From contig NZ_FOAP01000028.1 of the NCBI RefSeq assembly GCF_900109545.1, forward strand, positions 62,001-126,000: DNA of 64,000 bases, read 5' to 3'. The notes beneath the pieces are model-generated. The model ran no database searches, was not told where the DNA came from, and saw only the letters and a program-made list of their open reading frames with translations. The stretch is from Stigmatella aurantiaca (GTDB lineage: Bacteria; Myxococcota; Myxococcia; Myxococcales; Myxococcaceae). Positions within the stretch are counted from its first letter, which is position 1. Every line of letters begins with the position of its first letter. A program made the position numbers and the translations under genes. Shown piece by piece: positions 43,396-51,788 of the stretch.

Positions 43396-44337
43396 GTGAG
43401 CCCTCCCTCGACGCCCTCCCCGGTCCGCTTCTTCTCCAGCGTGGAGGACGCGGCAGCCTCCCTGGAGCAAGTGGGGTACCTGACCTCCCCTGAGATCGCC
43501 ACCGCCTGTTTTCTCGCGGACCGGATGGGCAAGCCCATCCTCGTCGAGGGCCCCGCGGGGGTGGGCAAGACGGAGCTGTCCAAGGCGCTCGCCCAGGCGC
43601 TGGGCCGCGGGTTCCTCCGGCTCCAGTGCTACGAGGGGCTGGACGAGGCCAAGGCGCTCTACGAGTGGGAGTACGCCAAGCAACTGCTCTACACGCAGCT
43701 GTTGAAGGACAAGATCGGCGAGACGGTGGCGGGCACCACCACGCTGGCGGAGGCGGCGGACCGGCTGGCCTCCAGCGACGCGGTCTTCTTCTCCGAGCGC
43801 TTCCTGCTGCCGCGGCCGGTGCTCCAGGCGCTGCTGTCCGAGCGCCCCGCCCTGCTGCTGGTGGATGAAATCGACAAGGCGGATCCGGAGTTCGAGGCGT
43901 TCCTGTTGGAGGTGCTCTCGGACAACGCGGTGACGATTCCAGAGCTGGGCACCTTCCGGGCCAAGCACATCCCGCGCGTCATCCTCACCTCCAACAACGC
44001 GCGCGAGCTGTCGGATGCGCTCAAGCGCCGGTGCCTGCACCTGCACATCGACTTCCCGGACCGGGAGCGCGAGCTGCGCATCGTCCGGGCCCGGCTGCCC
44101 GAGGTGGCCCAGGCGCTCGCCGAGCAGGTGGTGGAGGCGGTGGCGGCCCTGCGCACGCTGGACCTGAAGAAGGCCCCGTCGATCAGCGAGACGCTGGACT
44201 GGGCGCAGAGCCTGGCGCTGCTGAACGCCGAGGCGCTCAGCGCGGATGTGGTGGTCTCCACGCTCAACCTCGTCCTCAAGTACGAGGGCGATATCGAGAA
44301 GGCCAAGGCCCACCTGTCGCAGATCGCCCAAGCCTGA
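43396..44337 (+). CDS. MoxR-type AAA+ ATPase
   Basis: AAA+ ATPase of 313 residues. Walker A is GPAGVGKTEL, Walker B LLLVDEIDKAD, sensor 1 VILTSNNARELSDAL, arginine finger region KRRCLHLHIDFPD. MoxR ATPases act as chaperones that insert cofactors or activate von Willebrand-domain partners; no VWA gene adjoins it here. The start is GTG 43396, within a tight gap. Probably cytoplasmic, hexameric. Confidence 0.85.
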   Translation: MSPPSTPSPVRFFSSVEDAAASLEQVGYLTSPEIATACFLADRMGKPILVEGPAGVGKTELSKALAQALGRGFLRLQCYEGLDEAKALYEWEYAKQLLYTQLLKDKIGETVAGTTTLAEAADRLASSDAVFFSERFLLPRPVLQALLSERPALLLVDEIDKADPEFEAFLLEVLSDNAVTIPELGTFRAKHIPRVILTSNNARELSDALKRRCLHLHIDFPDRERELRIVRARLPEVAQALAEQVVEAVAALRTLDLKKAPSISETLDWAQSLALLNAEALSADVVVSTLNLVLKYEGDIEKAKAHLSQIAQA

Positions 44338-44421
44338 AGCGCGGCGCACATTCCGGCTTTGACGGGCCGGATGGCATGTGAAAAAAGGCCAGACGGCCCT
44401 CTCCAACCCAAGGATCGCTTG

Positions 44422-45369
44422 ATGAGTTCTACGTCCTCCTCCGTGCTGCGCGCGGATCAAATCTGGATCGACGGCAAGTTCGTGAAATGGGACGAGGGCC
44501 ACATGCACGTGATGACGCACGCGCTGCATTACGGCCTGGGCGTCTTCGAGGGCATCCGCGCCTACCGCACGCACGACGGGCGCCTGGCCGTGTTCCGCCT
44601 GCGCGAGCACATCCAGCGGCTGATGGACTCGGCGCACATCTGCATGCTGCAGATGCCCTTCACGATCGATGAGATCATGGAAGCGTGCGTGGAGCTGCTG
44701 CGCAAGCAGAAGGACCTGTTCGCCAACGGCGCCTACCTGCGCCCCATCGCCTTCATGGGCGATGGCGCCATGGGCCTGGGCGCGGTCAACCCCACCCGCG
44801 TCGTCGTCACCGCCTGGGACTGGGGCGCATACCTGGGCGAGAAGGGCATGCGCGAGGGCATCCGCGCCAAGGTCAGCTCCTTCACCCGCATGCACGTGAA
44901 CGTGAACATGGTGCGCGGCAAGATCTCCGGCCAGTACGTCAACTCCATCCTCGCCAAGCGCGAGGCGGTGCTCGGCGGCTATGACGAGGCGATCCTGCTG
45001 GACATCAGCGGCTTCGTGGCCGAGGCCTCCGGCGAGAACATCTTCATGGTGAACAAGAAGGGCATCATCAAGACCCCGCCCCTCTCCTCGCCCATCCTCG
45101 ACGGCATCACCCGCGACACGGTGCTCAAGCTCATCCGCGACAGCGGCCGCACGGTGGAGGAAGTCACCTTCACGCGCGATGCGCTCTACATCTGCAACGA
45201 GATCTTCTTCACCGGCACGGCCGCGGAGATTACCCCGGTGCGCGAGGTGGACAACCGCATGGTGGGTGACGGCAAGCCGGGCCCCCTCGTCCAGTTCGTC
45301 CAGGACACCTACTTCCGGGTCGTCCGCGGCCAGGAACCCCGCTACGCCGACTGGTTGACCTACATCTGA
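44422..45369 (+). CDS. ilvE: Branched-chain amino-acid aminotransferase
   Basis: PLP enzyme of fold type IV, 315 residues, that carries out the last step of Leu, Ile and Val synthesis. The N-terminal segment IWIDGKFVKWDEGHMHVMTH and HYGLGVFEGIRAYRT are typical of IlvE. The PLP Lys lies in YVNSILAKREA, and EASGENIFMV and FFTGTAAEITPVREVD are conserved motifs. ATG 44422 follows AAGGATCG; the earlier ATG at 44359 lacks homology. It stands between two ATPase genes on the same strand. Confidence 0.93.
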   Translation: MSSTSSSVLRADQIWIDGKFVKWDEGHMHVMTHALHYGLGVFEGIRAYRTHDGRLAVFRLREHIQRLMDSAHICMLQMPFTIDEIMEACVELLRKQKDLFANGAYLRPIAFMGDGAMGLGAVNPTRVVVTAWDWGAYLGEKGMREGIRAKVSSFTRMHVNVNMVRGKISGQYVNSILAKREAVLGGYDEAILLDISGFVAEASGENIFMVNKKGIIKTPPLSSPILDGITRDTVLKLIRDSGRTVEEVTFTRDALYICNEIFFTGTAAEITPVREVDNRMVGDGKPGPLVQFVQDTYFRVVRGQEPRYADWLTYI

Positions 45370-45421
45370 CCCGCATCACCGGCCTGCCGGCGGGCCCCGG
45401 GTTGGGCTAAAAGACCCTCCC

Positions 45422-46756
45422 ATGCCTCCGGCTGGCCACTCGGACGACAACCCCTTCAACCTCGAGAATCCCTCGATTCTCGACATTGCTCCTCCCGAGC
45501 CGAAGTCTCTGGAGGAGACCGGCTTGAAGATGGGGCTGCTGTCCGACATCGCCCTGAAGTTCCTCTACTACTCGGGCACCGGCACCGGCATGGCCATCGC
45601 CGAGGAGCTGTGCCTGCCCTGGCCCGGCGTCATCGAGCGCGTGGTGGACTTCGTGGCCACCGAGAAGCTCGTGGACCTGCGGGGCGGCAAGGGCTTCGGC
45701 CGCGCCTCGGTGGAGTTCGTCCTCACCGAGAAGGGGCGCGAGTACGCGCGCGACGCGCTCACGCGCACCACCTATGTGGGGCCCGCCCCGGTCCCCATCG
45801 AGCAGTACAACGCGCTCATCACCAGCCAGACCGAGGAGAACCCCGTCGTCAGCCGGGAGGACCTGCTGATGGGGCTCTCCCACCTCACCGTCACCGAGGA
45901 GCTGCTCGACAAGCTGGGCCCCGCGGTCAACTCCAGCCGCTCGCTGTTTCTCTACGGGCCCCCGGGCAACGGCAAGACGAGCCTCGCGGAGGCCATCTCC
46001 CGCATGTTCGGCGGCGAGGCCTTCGTCCCCTACTGCCTGGAGATCGACAACCAGATCATCAAGGTCTTCGACAGCCTCAACCACTCCCCCGTCCCGCTGG
46101 AGGTGGGCCGGGACGGCGCGGGCAGGCGGCAGACCTTCGAGATGGACCACCGCTGGCAGCTGTGCCGCCGCCCGGCGGTGGTGGTGGGCGGCGAGCTGAC
46201 GCTGGAGACGTTGGACCTCATCTACTCGGAGACGGCGCGCTTCTACGAGGCGCCCTTCCAGGTGAAGGCCAACGGCGGCATGCTCCTCATCGACGACTTC
46301 GGCCGGCAGAAGGTCCACCCCACGGACCTGCTCAACCGGTGGATCGTCCCGCTGGAGAAGCGCATCGACTTCCTCACCCTGCACACGGGCAAGAAGTTCG
46401 AGATTCCCTTCGAGCAGCTGCTCGTCTTCTCCACCAACCTGGACCCCAAGGAGCTGGTGGACGAGGCGTTCCTGCGCCGCATCAAGTACAAAATCGAGGT
46501 GAAGAACCCGGACGAGGAGACCTTCCGGGACATCTTCCAGCGGGTGTGCGAGGCCGTGGGCATCCCCTACGTGGACCAGGCCATCACCTACCTCATCGAG
46601 GCCTACTACAAGCCGCGCAACATGCAGATGCGTGCCTGCCACCCCAGGGACCTGGTGTCCTTGATCAAGGACGCCGCGAGATACCGGCAAATCCCCCCCG
46701 CACTTTCGAAGGATTTGCTCGACCAGGCGTGTGAAGTTTTCCTGGTCGATCTCTGA
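45422..46756 (+). CDS. AAA-family ATPase with winged-helix-like N-terminus
   Basis: Predicted ATPase of 444 residues. Residues about 30-110 look like a winged-helix module (ALKFLYYSGTGTGMAIAEEL, VEFVLTEKGREYARDAL). The ATPase core has Walker A in LYGPPGNGKTSLAEAI, Walker B in MLLIDDFGRQKV, and a sensor segment VFSTNLDPKELVDEAFLRR with an arginine-finger pair. Proteins of this form are conserved in myxobacteria and cyanobacteria; their substrate is not known to me. It ends 122 bases before the Fic-like gene. Confidence 0.8.
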   Translation: MPPAGHSDDNPFNLENPSILDIAPPEPKSLEETGLKMGLLSDIALKFLYYSGTGTGMAIAEELCLPWPGVIERVVDFVATEKLVDLRGGKGFGRASVEFVLTEKGREYARDALTRTTYVGPAPVPIEQYNALITSQTEENPVVSREDLLMGLSHLTVTEELLDKLGPAVNSSRSLFLYGPPGNGKTSLAEAISRMFGGEAFVPYCLEIDNQIIKVFDSLNHSPVPLEVGRDGAGRRQTFEMDHRWQLCRRPAVVVGGELTLETLDLIYSETARFYEAPFQVKANGGMLLIDDFGRQKVHPTDLLNRWIVPLEKRIDFLTLHTGKKFEIPFEQLLVFSTNLDPKELVDEAFLRRIKYKIEVKNPDEETFRDIFQRVCEAVGIPYVDQAITYLIEAYYKPRNMQMRACHPRDLVSLIKDAARYRQIPPALSKDLLDQACEVFLVDL

Positions 46757-46878
46757 AATCGCCTTTTATTTGTCCTAACCACGCGGAATTTCTAGAATCA
46801 GCCTCTGGTTTCAATTCCCGGTCGACCGCTCGGTCCAGCTGACGTGACGGGAAGCGGGCACGAAGGAGCCGCAGGTCC

Positions 46879-47712
46879 GTGAAGGAACGCTACCAAGAGA
46901 TCGATGAGAAGAACGAGACGCTGCGCGACTACCTCGACATCTTCAAGGACAAGTCCCGCGACTTTCTCGAGAAGTTCGAGATGTCGTGGATCTACCACGA
47001 CGCGGCGCTCGAAGGCGTCGTGTACACGCAGCAGGAGCTGCTCGCGGCGCTGTTCCCCGGAAAGGTGGCCGCCGAGGCCTCGCTGATGCCGGTGGTGCTG
47101 GAGGTGCGCAACCACAAGGCCGTGTGCGACTACATCCGCGAGGAGGCCGCCACGAGCAAGAAGACCGCGCAGATTACCCTCACGCAGATCAAGCGCATGC
47201 ACGACCTGCTCATCGGCAACACGCCCGAGGCGATGGCGGCGCGTGCGGCGACCGAGCGGCGGGAGCGCACCGAGAAGGAGCTGTCCAAGGAGCGCGAGCG
47301 GGCGGGCCTGCGCAAGGACATGCCGCTGCACCGCACGTACTTCCACGACATCGCCCAGCCCGCGAAGATCCAGCCCGCGCTGGAGAAGCTGGTGGACTAC
47401 ACCGCGAGCGCCGAGTTCCGGGAGTTCCACCCCATCAAGCAGGCGGCCACGGTGCAGCACATGTTCCTGCAGATCTTCCCCTTCACCGAGCACAGCGGGA
47501 AGGTGGGCCGGATGTGCACGAACCTCTTGATGCTGCGCAACAACTACATGCCGGTCATCATCCACTCCATCGACCGGCAGAAGTACTACGAGTCGTTCCG
47601 CGGCAACGTGGCCGGCTTCCGCACGCTGCTGATGGATGCCATCGAGAACTCGCTCGACAACGGCATCAAGTACTTCAAGGACCTCAACCGCCGGTACAAG
47701 GCCATCAACTAG
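46879..47712 (+). CDS. Fic-fold protein lacking the catalytic His motif
   Basis: Predicted cytoplasmic protein of 277 residues with a Fic fold. Fic enzymes move AMP (or similar) onto proteins through HPFx(D/E)GNGRxxR. Here the surrounding helices align well (EFHPIKQAATVQHMFLQI before, RMCTNLLMLRNNYMPVII after), but the motif reads FPFTEHSGKVGR: the catalytic His is Phe, Gly-Asn is His-Ser and the first Arg is Lys. An N-terminal segment with ALEG resembles the inhibitory helix, with Asp instead of Ser/Thr. It is therefore probably a pseudoenzyme that binds a nucleotide or a protein. GTG start with AGGAG 10 bases upstream. Confidence 0.8.
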   Translation: MKERYQEIDEKNETLRDYLDIFKDKSRDFLEKFEMSWIYHDAALEGVVYTQQELLAALFPGKVAAEASLMPVVLEVRNHKAVCDYIREEAATSKKTAQITLTQIKRMHDLLIGNTPEAMAARAATERRERTEKELSKERERAGLRKDMPLHRTYFHDIAQPAKIQPALEKLVDYTASAEFREFHPIKQAATVQHMFLQIFPFTEHSGKVGRMCTNLLMLRNNYMPVIIHSIDRQKYYESFRGNVAGFRTLLMDAIENSLDNGIKYFKDLNRRYKAIN

Positions 47713-47721
47713 GCCCGCCCC

Positions 47722-48555
47722 GTGCTCCTCGGCGCTCACGAGTCCATCGCAGGAGGCGTGAGCCAGGCATTCGCGCGGGCCGAGGAACACGGCGCGCGCA
47801 GCCTTCAGATTTTCACGAAGAACGCGCGCGGCTGGAACGCCCCCCCGCTCACGCAGGAGGAGCGCCGCGCCTTCCGTGCCGAGGCCCGCCGCAGCGGGCT
47901 GCCCGCCATCGCCCACGGCAGCTACCTGGTGAACCTGGGCACGGAGGACCCCGTGCTGCGCGAGAAGTCCATCGCGTGCGTGACGGAGGAGCTGACGCGC
48001 TGCGAGCAGCTGGGCATCTCCTGCCTCGTCATCCACCCGGGCACCCACCCGGACGAGAAGCGCGGCCTGGCGCTGGTGGCCGAGGGGCTGGACGAGGTCC
48101 ACCGGCGCACCCCCCGCTTCCGCTCCCGCGTGTGCCTGGAAATCACCGCCGGCCAGGGCCACTGCCTCGGCTGGCGCTTCTGGCACCTCACGGAGATCCT
48201 CTCGCGCGTGGCGCGGGAGGACCGCCTGGGCATCTGCCTGGACACCTGCCACCTGTTCGCCGCGGGGTATGATCTGTCCTCCGAGGAGGGTTACGACACA
48301 GTGATGGCCGAGTGCGATGCCGCCGTCGGCCTGGACCGCGTCCGCTGCTTCCACCTCAACGACAGCAAGAAGCCGCTGGGGTGCCGGGTCGACCGGCACG
48401 AAGAGGTGGGCAAGGGAACGATCGGGCGGACGGCTTTCCGCTGCCTCGTGAATGATTCCCGGTTCGTCAACACCATTGGGGTCCTGGAGACCCCCTTCCC
48501 GGAACGGTACCCGGAAGCCATCCGGCTTCTCGAATCCCTCCGCCGAAGGCAGTAA
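47722..48555 (+). CDS. nfo: Endonuclease IV (AP endonuclease)
   Basis: DNA-repair enzyme that cuts at abasic sites; 277 residues, the usual length. Zinc-ligand signatures are visible: GAHESIAGGVSQAF at the start, AHGSYLVNLG, VIHPGTH, CLEITAGQGHCLG, CLDTCHLFAAGYD, FHLNDSKKPLG and DRHEEVGKG(T)IG. GTG 47722 sits 9 bases after the stop of the Fic-like gene, so the two are probably co-transcribed. Confidence 0.92.
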   Translation: MLLGAHESIAGGVSQAFARAEEHGARSLQIFTKNARGWNAPPLTQEERRAFRAEARRSGLPAIAHGSYLVNLGTEDPVLREKSIACVTEELTRCEQLGISCLVIHPGTHPDEKRGLALVAEGLDEVHRRTPRFRSRVCLEITAGQGHCLGWRFWHLTEILSRVAREDRLGICLDTCHLFAAGYDLSSEEGYDTVMAECDAAVGLDRVRCFHLNDSKKPLGCRVDRHEEVGKGTIGRTAFRCLVNDSRFVNTIGVLETPFPERYPEAIRLLESLRRRQ

Positions 48556-48567
48556 AGAAGAGAACCC

Positions 48568-49683
48568 ATGCCTGCGACACCGTCCGCCAACCCCCGCCGA
48601 ACCGCGGTCACAGCAGAGCCGGAAGACCCCCTGCCCCCACGGCTCGCCCACCTGCCCGCCCGGGACAAGCTGGAACGGCTGCTGAAAGTGGCCCGAGGGA
48701 AGAAGAAGGCCCTCATCCTCACCCACGACAACCCGGACCCCGACTCGCTGGCGGCCGCCGTCACGCTCGCCCACATCCTGGAGCGCCGGGCAGGCATGGA
48801 GGCCCGCGTCGGCTACGGGGGCATCATCGGCCGCGCGGAGAACGTGGCCTTCGTGCGGGTGCTGCGGCTGCCCGTCTCGCACGTCTCGCAGCTCGACTTC
48901 GACGCCTACGACTTCTTTGGCCTGGTGGACACGCAACCTCCCGTGGGCAACCACTCGCTGCCCGCCCGGCTGCGCGCGGACGTGGTGATTGACCACCACC
49001 CGCTCCGGGACGAGAGCCTGCAGACGCCCTTCGCGGACGTGGGCGGCGACTTCGGCGCCACCGCGACGATGCTGGTGGAGTACCTGCGCGCGGCCCGCCT
49101 GGAGCCCTCGGTGGACGTGGCCACCGCGCTCTTCTACGGAATCAAGGCGGACACGCGGGACTTGGGCCGCGAGACGACCCAGACGGACATCGACAGCTAC
49201 CTGTGGCTCTTCCCGCGCTGCGACAAGCACCTGCTGGGGCAGATCGAACACCCCGAGCTGCCGGCGCGGTACTTCCAGCTCTTCCACACCTCCATCGAGC
49301 GGGCGAAGGTGTACGGCACCGCCATCATCACGGACCTGGAGGAAGTCTACTCCCCGGACATGGTGGCCGAGATCGCCGAGCGGATGATGTTCCTGGACGG
49401 CATGAAGTGGTCGCTGGCGTACGGCACCTTCCGCAACCAGCTCTTCGTCTCCCTGCGGGTGAAGGACCGGCGCATGAACGCGGGGCGGCTCATCCGCGAG
49501 GCCTGTGAGAGCTTCGGCGGCTCCTCGGGAGGCCACGGCAGCATGGCGGGCGCGCGCCTGCCCCTGTCGGGCAAGGCGAGCCAGCGCAAGGCGCTCAAGC
49601 GCGAGCTGGTGAACCGGTTCCTCAAGGCCTTCGGTGTCGCCGAGCAGCGGCCCGTGTCGCTGCTGGCCGCCCAGGACGCTTGA
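48568..49683 (+). CDS. DHH/DHHA1-family phosphoesterase (NrnA-like)
   Basis: Predicted cytoplasmic Mn-dependent phosphoesterase of 371 residues. Motif I is LTHDNPDPDSLAAA, motif II GLVDTQPPV, motif III VIDHHPLRD, and motif IV KADTRDLG; the DHHA1 domain with a Gly/His-rich tail GGSSGGHGSMAGARLP closes the protein. Relatives degrade short RNA fragments, pAp or cyclic dinucleotides. It ends four bases into the cysteine desulfurase start (TTGA overlap). Confidence 0.85.
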   Translation: MPATPSANPRRTAVTAEPEDPLPPRLAHLPARDKLERLLKVARGKKKALILTHDNPDPDSLAAAVTLAHILERRAGMEARVGYGGIIGRAENVAFVRVLRLPVSHVSQLDFDAYDFFGLVDTQPPVGNHSLPARLRADVVIDHHPLRDESLQTPFADVGGDFGATATMLVEYLRAARLEPSVDVATALFYGIKADTRDLGRETTQTDIDSYLWLFPRCDKHLLGQIEHPELPARYFQLFHTSIERAKVYGTAIITDLEEVYSPDMVAEIAERMMFLDGMKWSLAYGTFRNQLFVSLRVKDRRMNAGRLIREACESFGGSSGGHGSMAGARLPLSGKASQRKALKRELVNRFLKAFGVAEQRPVSLLAAQDA

Positions 49684-50837
49684 TCTACTGGGACCACAAC
49701 GCGGCCACGCCGCTGCTCCCCGAAGTGTCCCAGGCGCTCGCCCGGGCCTTCCTGGAGGGGGGCGCCGGCAACGCCTCCAGCATTCACCAGGCCGGCCGCG
49801 ACGCCCGGCGGCGGTTGGATGGCGCGCGGGCCCGGGTGGCGAAGGTGCTGGGGTGCGAGCCCAAGGAAGTCTGCTTCACGGGCTCGGGCTCGGAGGCGGA
49901 CGCGCTGGCGCTCAAGGGCGCCTTCGTGTCGCGGAAGGAGCCGCTGCGCCGCCGCATCGTCACCTCCGCCATCGAGCACCCGGCGGTGCTCGCCGCGCTG
50001 ACGCAGCTGGAGAAGCAGGGCGCGGAGGTGGTGCGGCTGCGGCCGGGCGCGGACGGCCGTGTCCCGGCCGGGGCGCTGCTGGAGGCGCTCACGCCCCAGA
50101 CGGCGCTGTGCTCCTTGATGTGGGCCAACAACGAGACGGGCGTGGTGCAGCCCGTGCGGGAGGCCGCCCTCGCCTGCCGCCAGCGCGGCATCGTCTTCCA
50201 CACGGACGCGGTCCAGGCCGCGGGCAAGCTCCCGGTGAGCCTGCGCGAGGTGGACGCGGACCTGCTCGCGCTCTCCGCCCACAAGTTCGGCGGCCCCGCC
50301 GGCGCAGGGGTGCTGGTGGTGCGCAAGGACGTGGACCTTCAGGCGCTCGTTCCCGGGCACCAGGAAGGAAGCCACCGGGGCGGCACGCAGAACGTGCCCT
50401 ACGCGGAGGCCCTGGCCCTGGCCCTGGAGCTGTCCCAGGCCCGGCAGGAGGCCTCCAGCGCCCAGGTGGGGGCGCTGAGGGACTTCTTCGAACGCGAAGT
50501 CCAGGCCCGCCTGCCCGGCGTCACCATCAACGGCGGCGCCGCGCCGCGCGTGCCCAACACCAGCAACCTGTTCTTCCACGGCGCGGACGGAGAGGCCCTG
50601 CTCATCGCGCTGGACCTGGAGGGCATCTGCGCCTCCTCGGGCTCGGCCTGTGCGTCGGGGACCCTCTCTCCCTCCCACGTCCTGCTCGCCATGGGGCTCA
50701 CGCCCGCGCAGGCCCACGGCAGCCTGCGCTTCTCCCTAGGCCCGGGCACCACCCAGGAGGACGTGCAGCGGGTCGTGAAGGCGCTCGAAACGCACGTGCC
50801 CCGGGCGCGCGACATCGCCGCCCGGGACCTGGCCTGA
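49680..50837 (+). CDS. iscS: Cysteine desulfurase (IscS/NifS)
   Basis: PLP enzyme of 385 residues that takes sulfur from cysteine for Fe-S clusters and thio-modified tRNA. Signature MIYWDHNAATPLLPEV at the start; SAIEHPAVLAAL carries the His; the PLP Lys lies in LSAHKFGGPAG; the sulfur-carrying Cys lies in SSGSACASG. TTG start overlaps the upstream stop by four bases (TTGA), which points to coupled translation with the DHH gene. No iscU or scaffold genes follow, so whether it is IscS- or NifS-type is open. Confidence 0.9.
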   Translation: MIYWDHNAATPLLPEVSQALARAFLEGGAGNASSIHQAGRDARRRLDGARARVAKVLGCEPKEVCFTGSGSEADALALKGAFVSRKEPLRRRIVTSAIEHPAVLAALTQLEKQGAEVVRLRPGADGRVPAGALLEALTPQTALCSLMWANNETGVVQPVREAALACRQRGIVFHTDAVQAAGKLPVSLREVDADLLALSAHKFGGPAGAGVLVVRKDVDLQALVPGHQEGSHRGGTQNVPYAEALALALELSQARQEASSAQVGALRDFFEREVQARLPGVTINGGAAPRVPNTSNLFFHGADGEALLIALDLEGICASSGSACASGTLSPSHVLLAMGLTPAQAHGSLRFSLGPGTTQEDVQRVVKALETHVPRARDIAARDLA

Positions 50838-50852
50838 CCTTCCCGGAAGGAC

Positions 50853-51788
50853 TCAGTCGCTGGTGCCGAACAGGCCGCGGACGAGCGCGGCGATGGCCAG
50901 GGGCGTGCCCACGCGCTCGTCATAGTGGGGCGTGAGGGCCTGCGCGTATGCCTCCGCCGTGGGGAAGCGGTCCTCGGCGCGCTCGGCGAACCCCCGGGAG
51001 ATGACCTCCTCCAGGGACTCGGGAATCTCGGGCCGCAGCGTGTGCAGGGGCCGGTAGCGCCGGTGGCGGATGTTGAAGAAGACCTCTTCGGGGGTGTTGC
51101 CCGTGAAGGGGCGCTCCAGGGTCAGCAGCTCGTAGAGCACCACGGTGGCGGCCCACAGGTCCGCCTCCGGCGTGACGTGGCCCTGAAGCGACTCGGGCGA
51201 CAGGTAGTAGGGCTTGCCGAGGACTTCCTCGCCATCGCGGGAGCCGTCGACGAACACCCGGGCCACGCCGAAGTCCCCCAGCTTGATCTCCCCCACCCGG
51301 GAGATGAACAGGTTGGACGGGGAGACATCACAGTGGACGATGCCCAGCGCATCCCCCCGGGGGCCGGTGGCGGTGTGCGCGTACGCGAGCGCATCCAGCA
51401 GCACCTTGCCCAGGTACACCGCGAAGTCCACCGGCAGGGGAATGCCCCGGTGCTTGCAGCGGCGCAGCACCTGGCCCAGGTCCCGGCCGTCCACCAGCTC
51501 CATCACGATGTAATAGGTGTTCTCGGCGATCCCCACATCCAGCACCTTGACGATGTTGGGGTGGTCCAGCTGCGTGGACAGGTCCGCCTCGCGGATGAAG
51601 AGCTCGACCGAGGCGGGATCCTTCACGAGCGACGGGAGCAGCCGCTTGAGGGCCACCTGCCACCCCTCGTGGCGGCCGGAGAGCACCTTCGCCCGGTACA
51701 CCTCGGCCATGCCCCCCTTGCCGAGCTGCGCGAGCAGCTCGAAGTTGCCGAACACCTGGGCCGGGCGGGGCGTGGCGGGAGGAGTCAC
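50853..51788 (-). CDS. Ser/Thr protein kinase, non-RD type
   Basis: Cytoplasmic kinase of 311 residues, essentially one kinase domain (about 12-290). The glycine loop is QLGKGGMAEVYRA, the invariant Lys in VALKRLL, the DFG in GDFGVARVF. The catalytic loop is HCDVSPSNLF: the Arg of HRD is Cys, so this is a non-RD kinase, probably not dependent on activation-loop phosphorylation. No membrane segment. It overlaps the upstream TPR gene by four bases (ATGA), so the two should be made together; the TPR protein may be its partner or substrate. Confidence 0.85.
   Translation of the reverse strand: MTPPATPRPAQVFGNFELLAQLGKGGMAEVYRAKVLSGRHEGWQVALKRLLPSLVKDPASVELFIREADLSTQLDHPNIVKVLDVGIAENTYYIVMELVDGRDLGQVLRRCKHRGIPLPVDFAVYLGKVLLDALAYAHTATGPRGDALGIVHCDVSPSNLFISRVGEIKLGDFGVARVFVDGSRDGEEVLGKPYYLSPESLQGHVTPEADLWAATVVLYELLTLERPFTGNTPEEVFFNIRHRRYRPLHTLRPEIPESLEEVISRGFAERAEDRFPTAEAYAQALTPHYDERVGTPLAIAALVRGLFGTSD

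Noticed and set aside
46798-49536. A 912-residue antisense frame across the Fic-like, nfo and DHH genes
   Set aside because: The sense strand encodes three well-supported proteins; the antisense reading is low-complexity and lacks domains.
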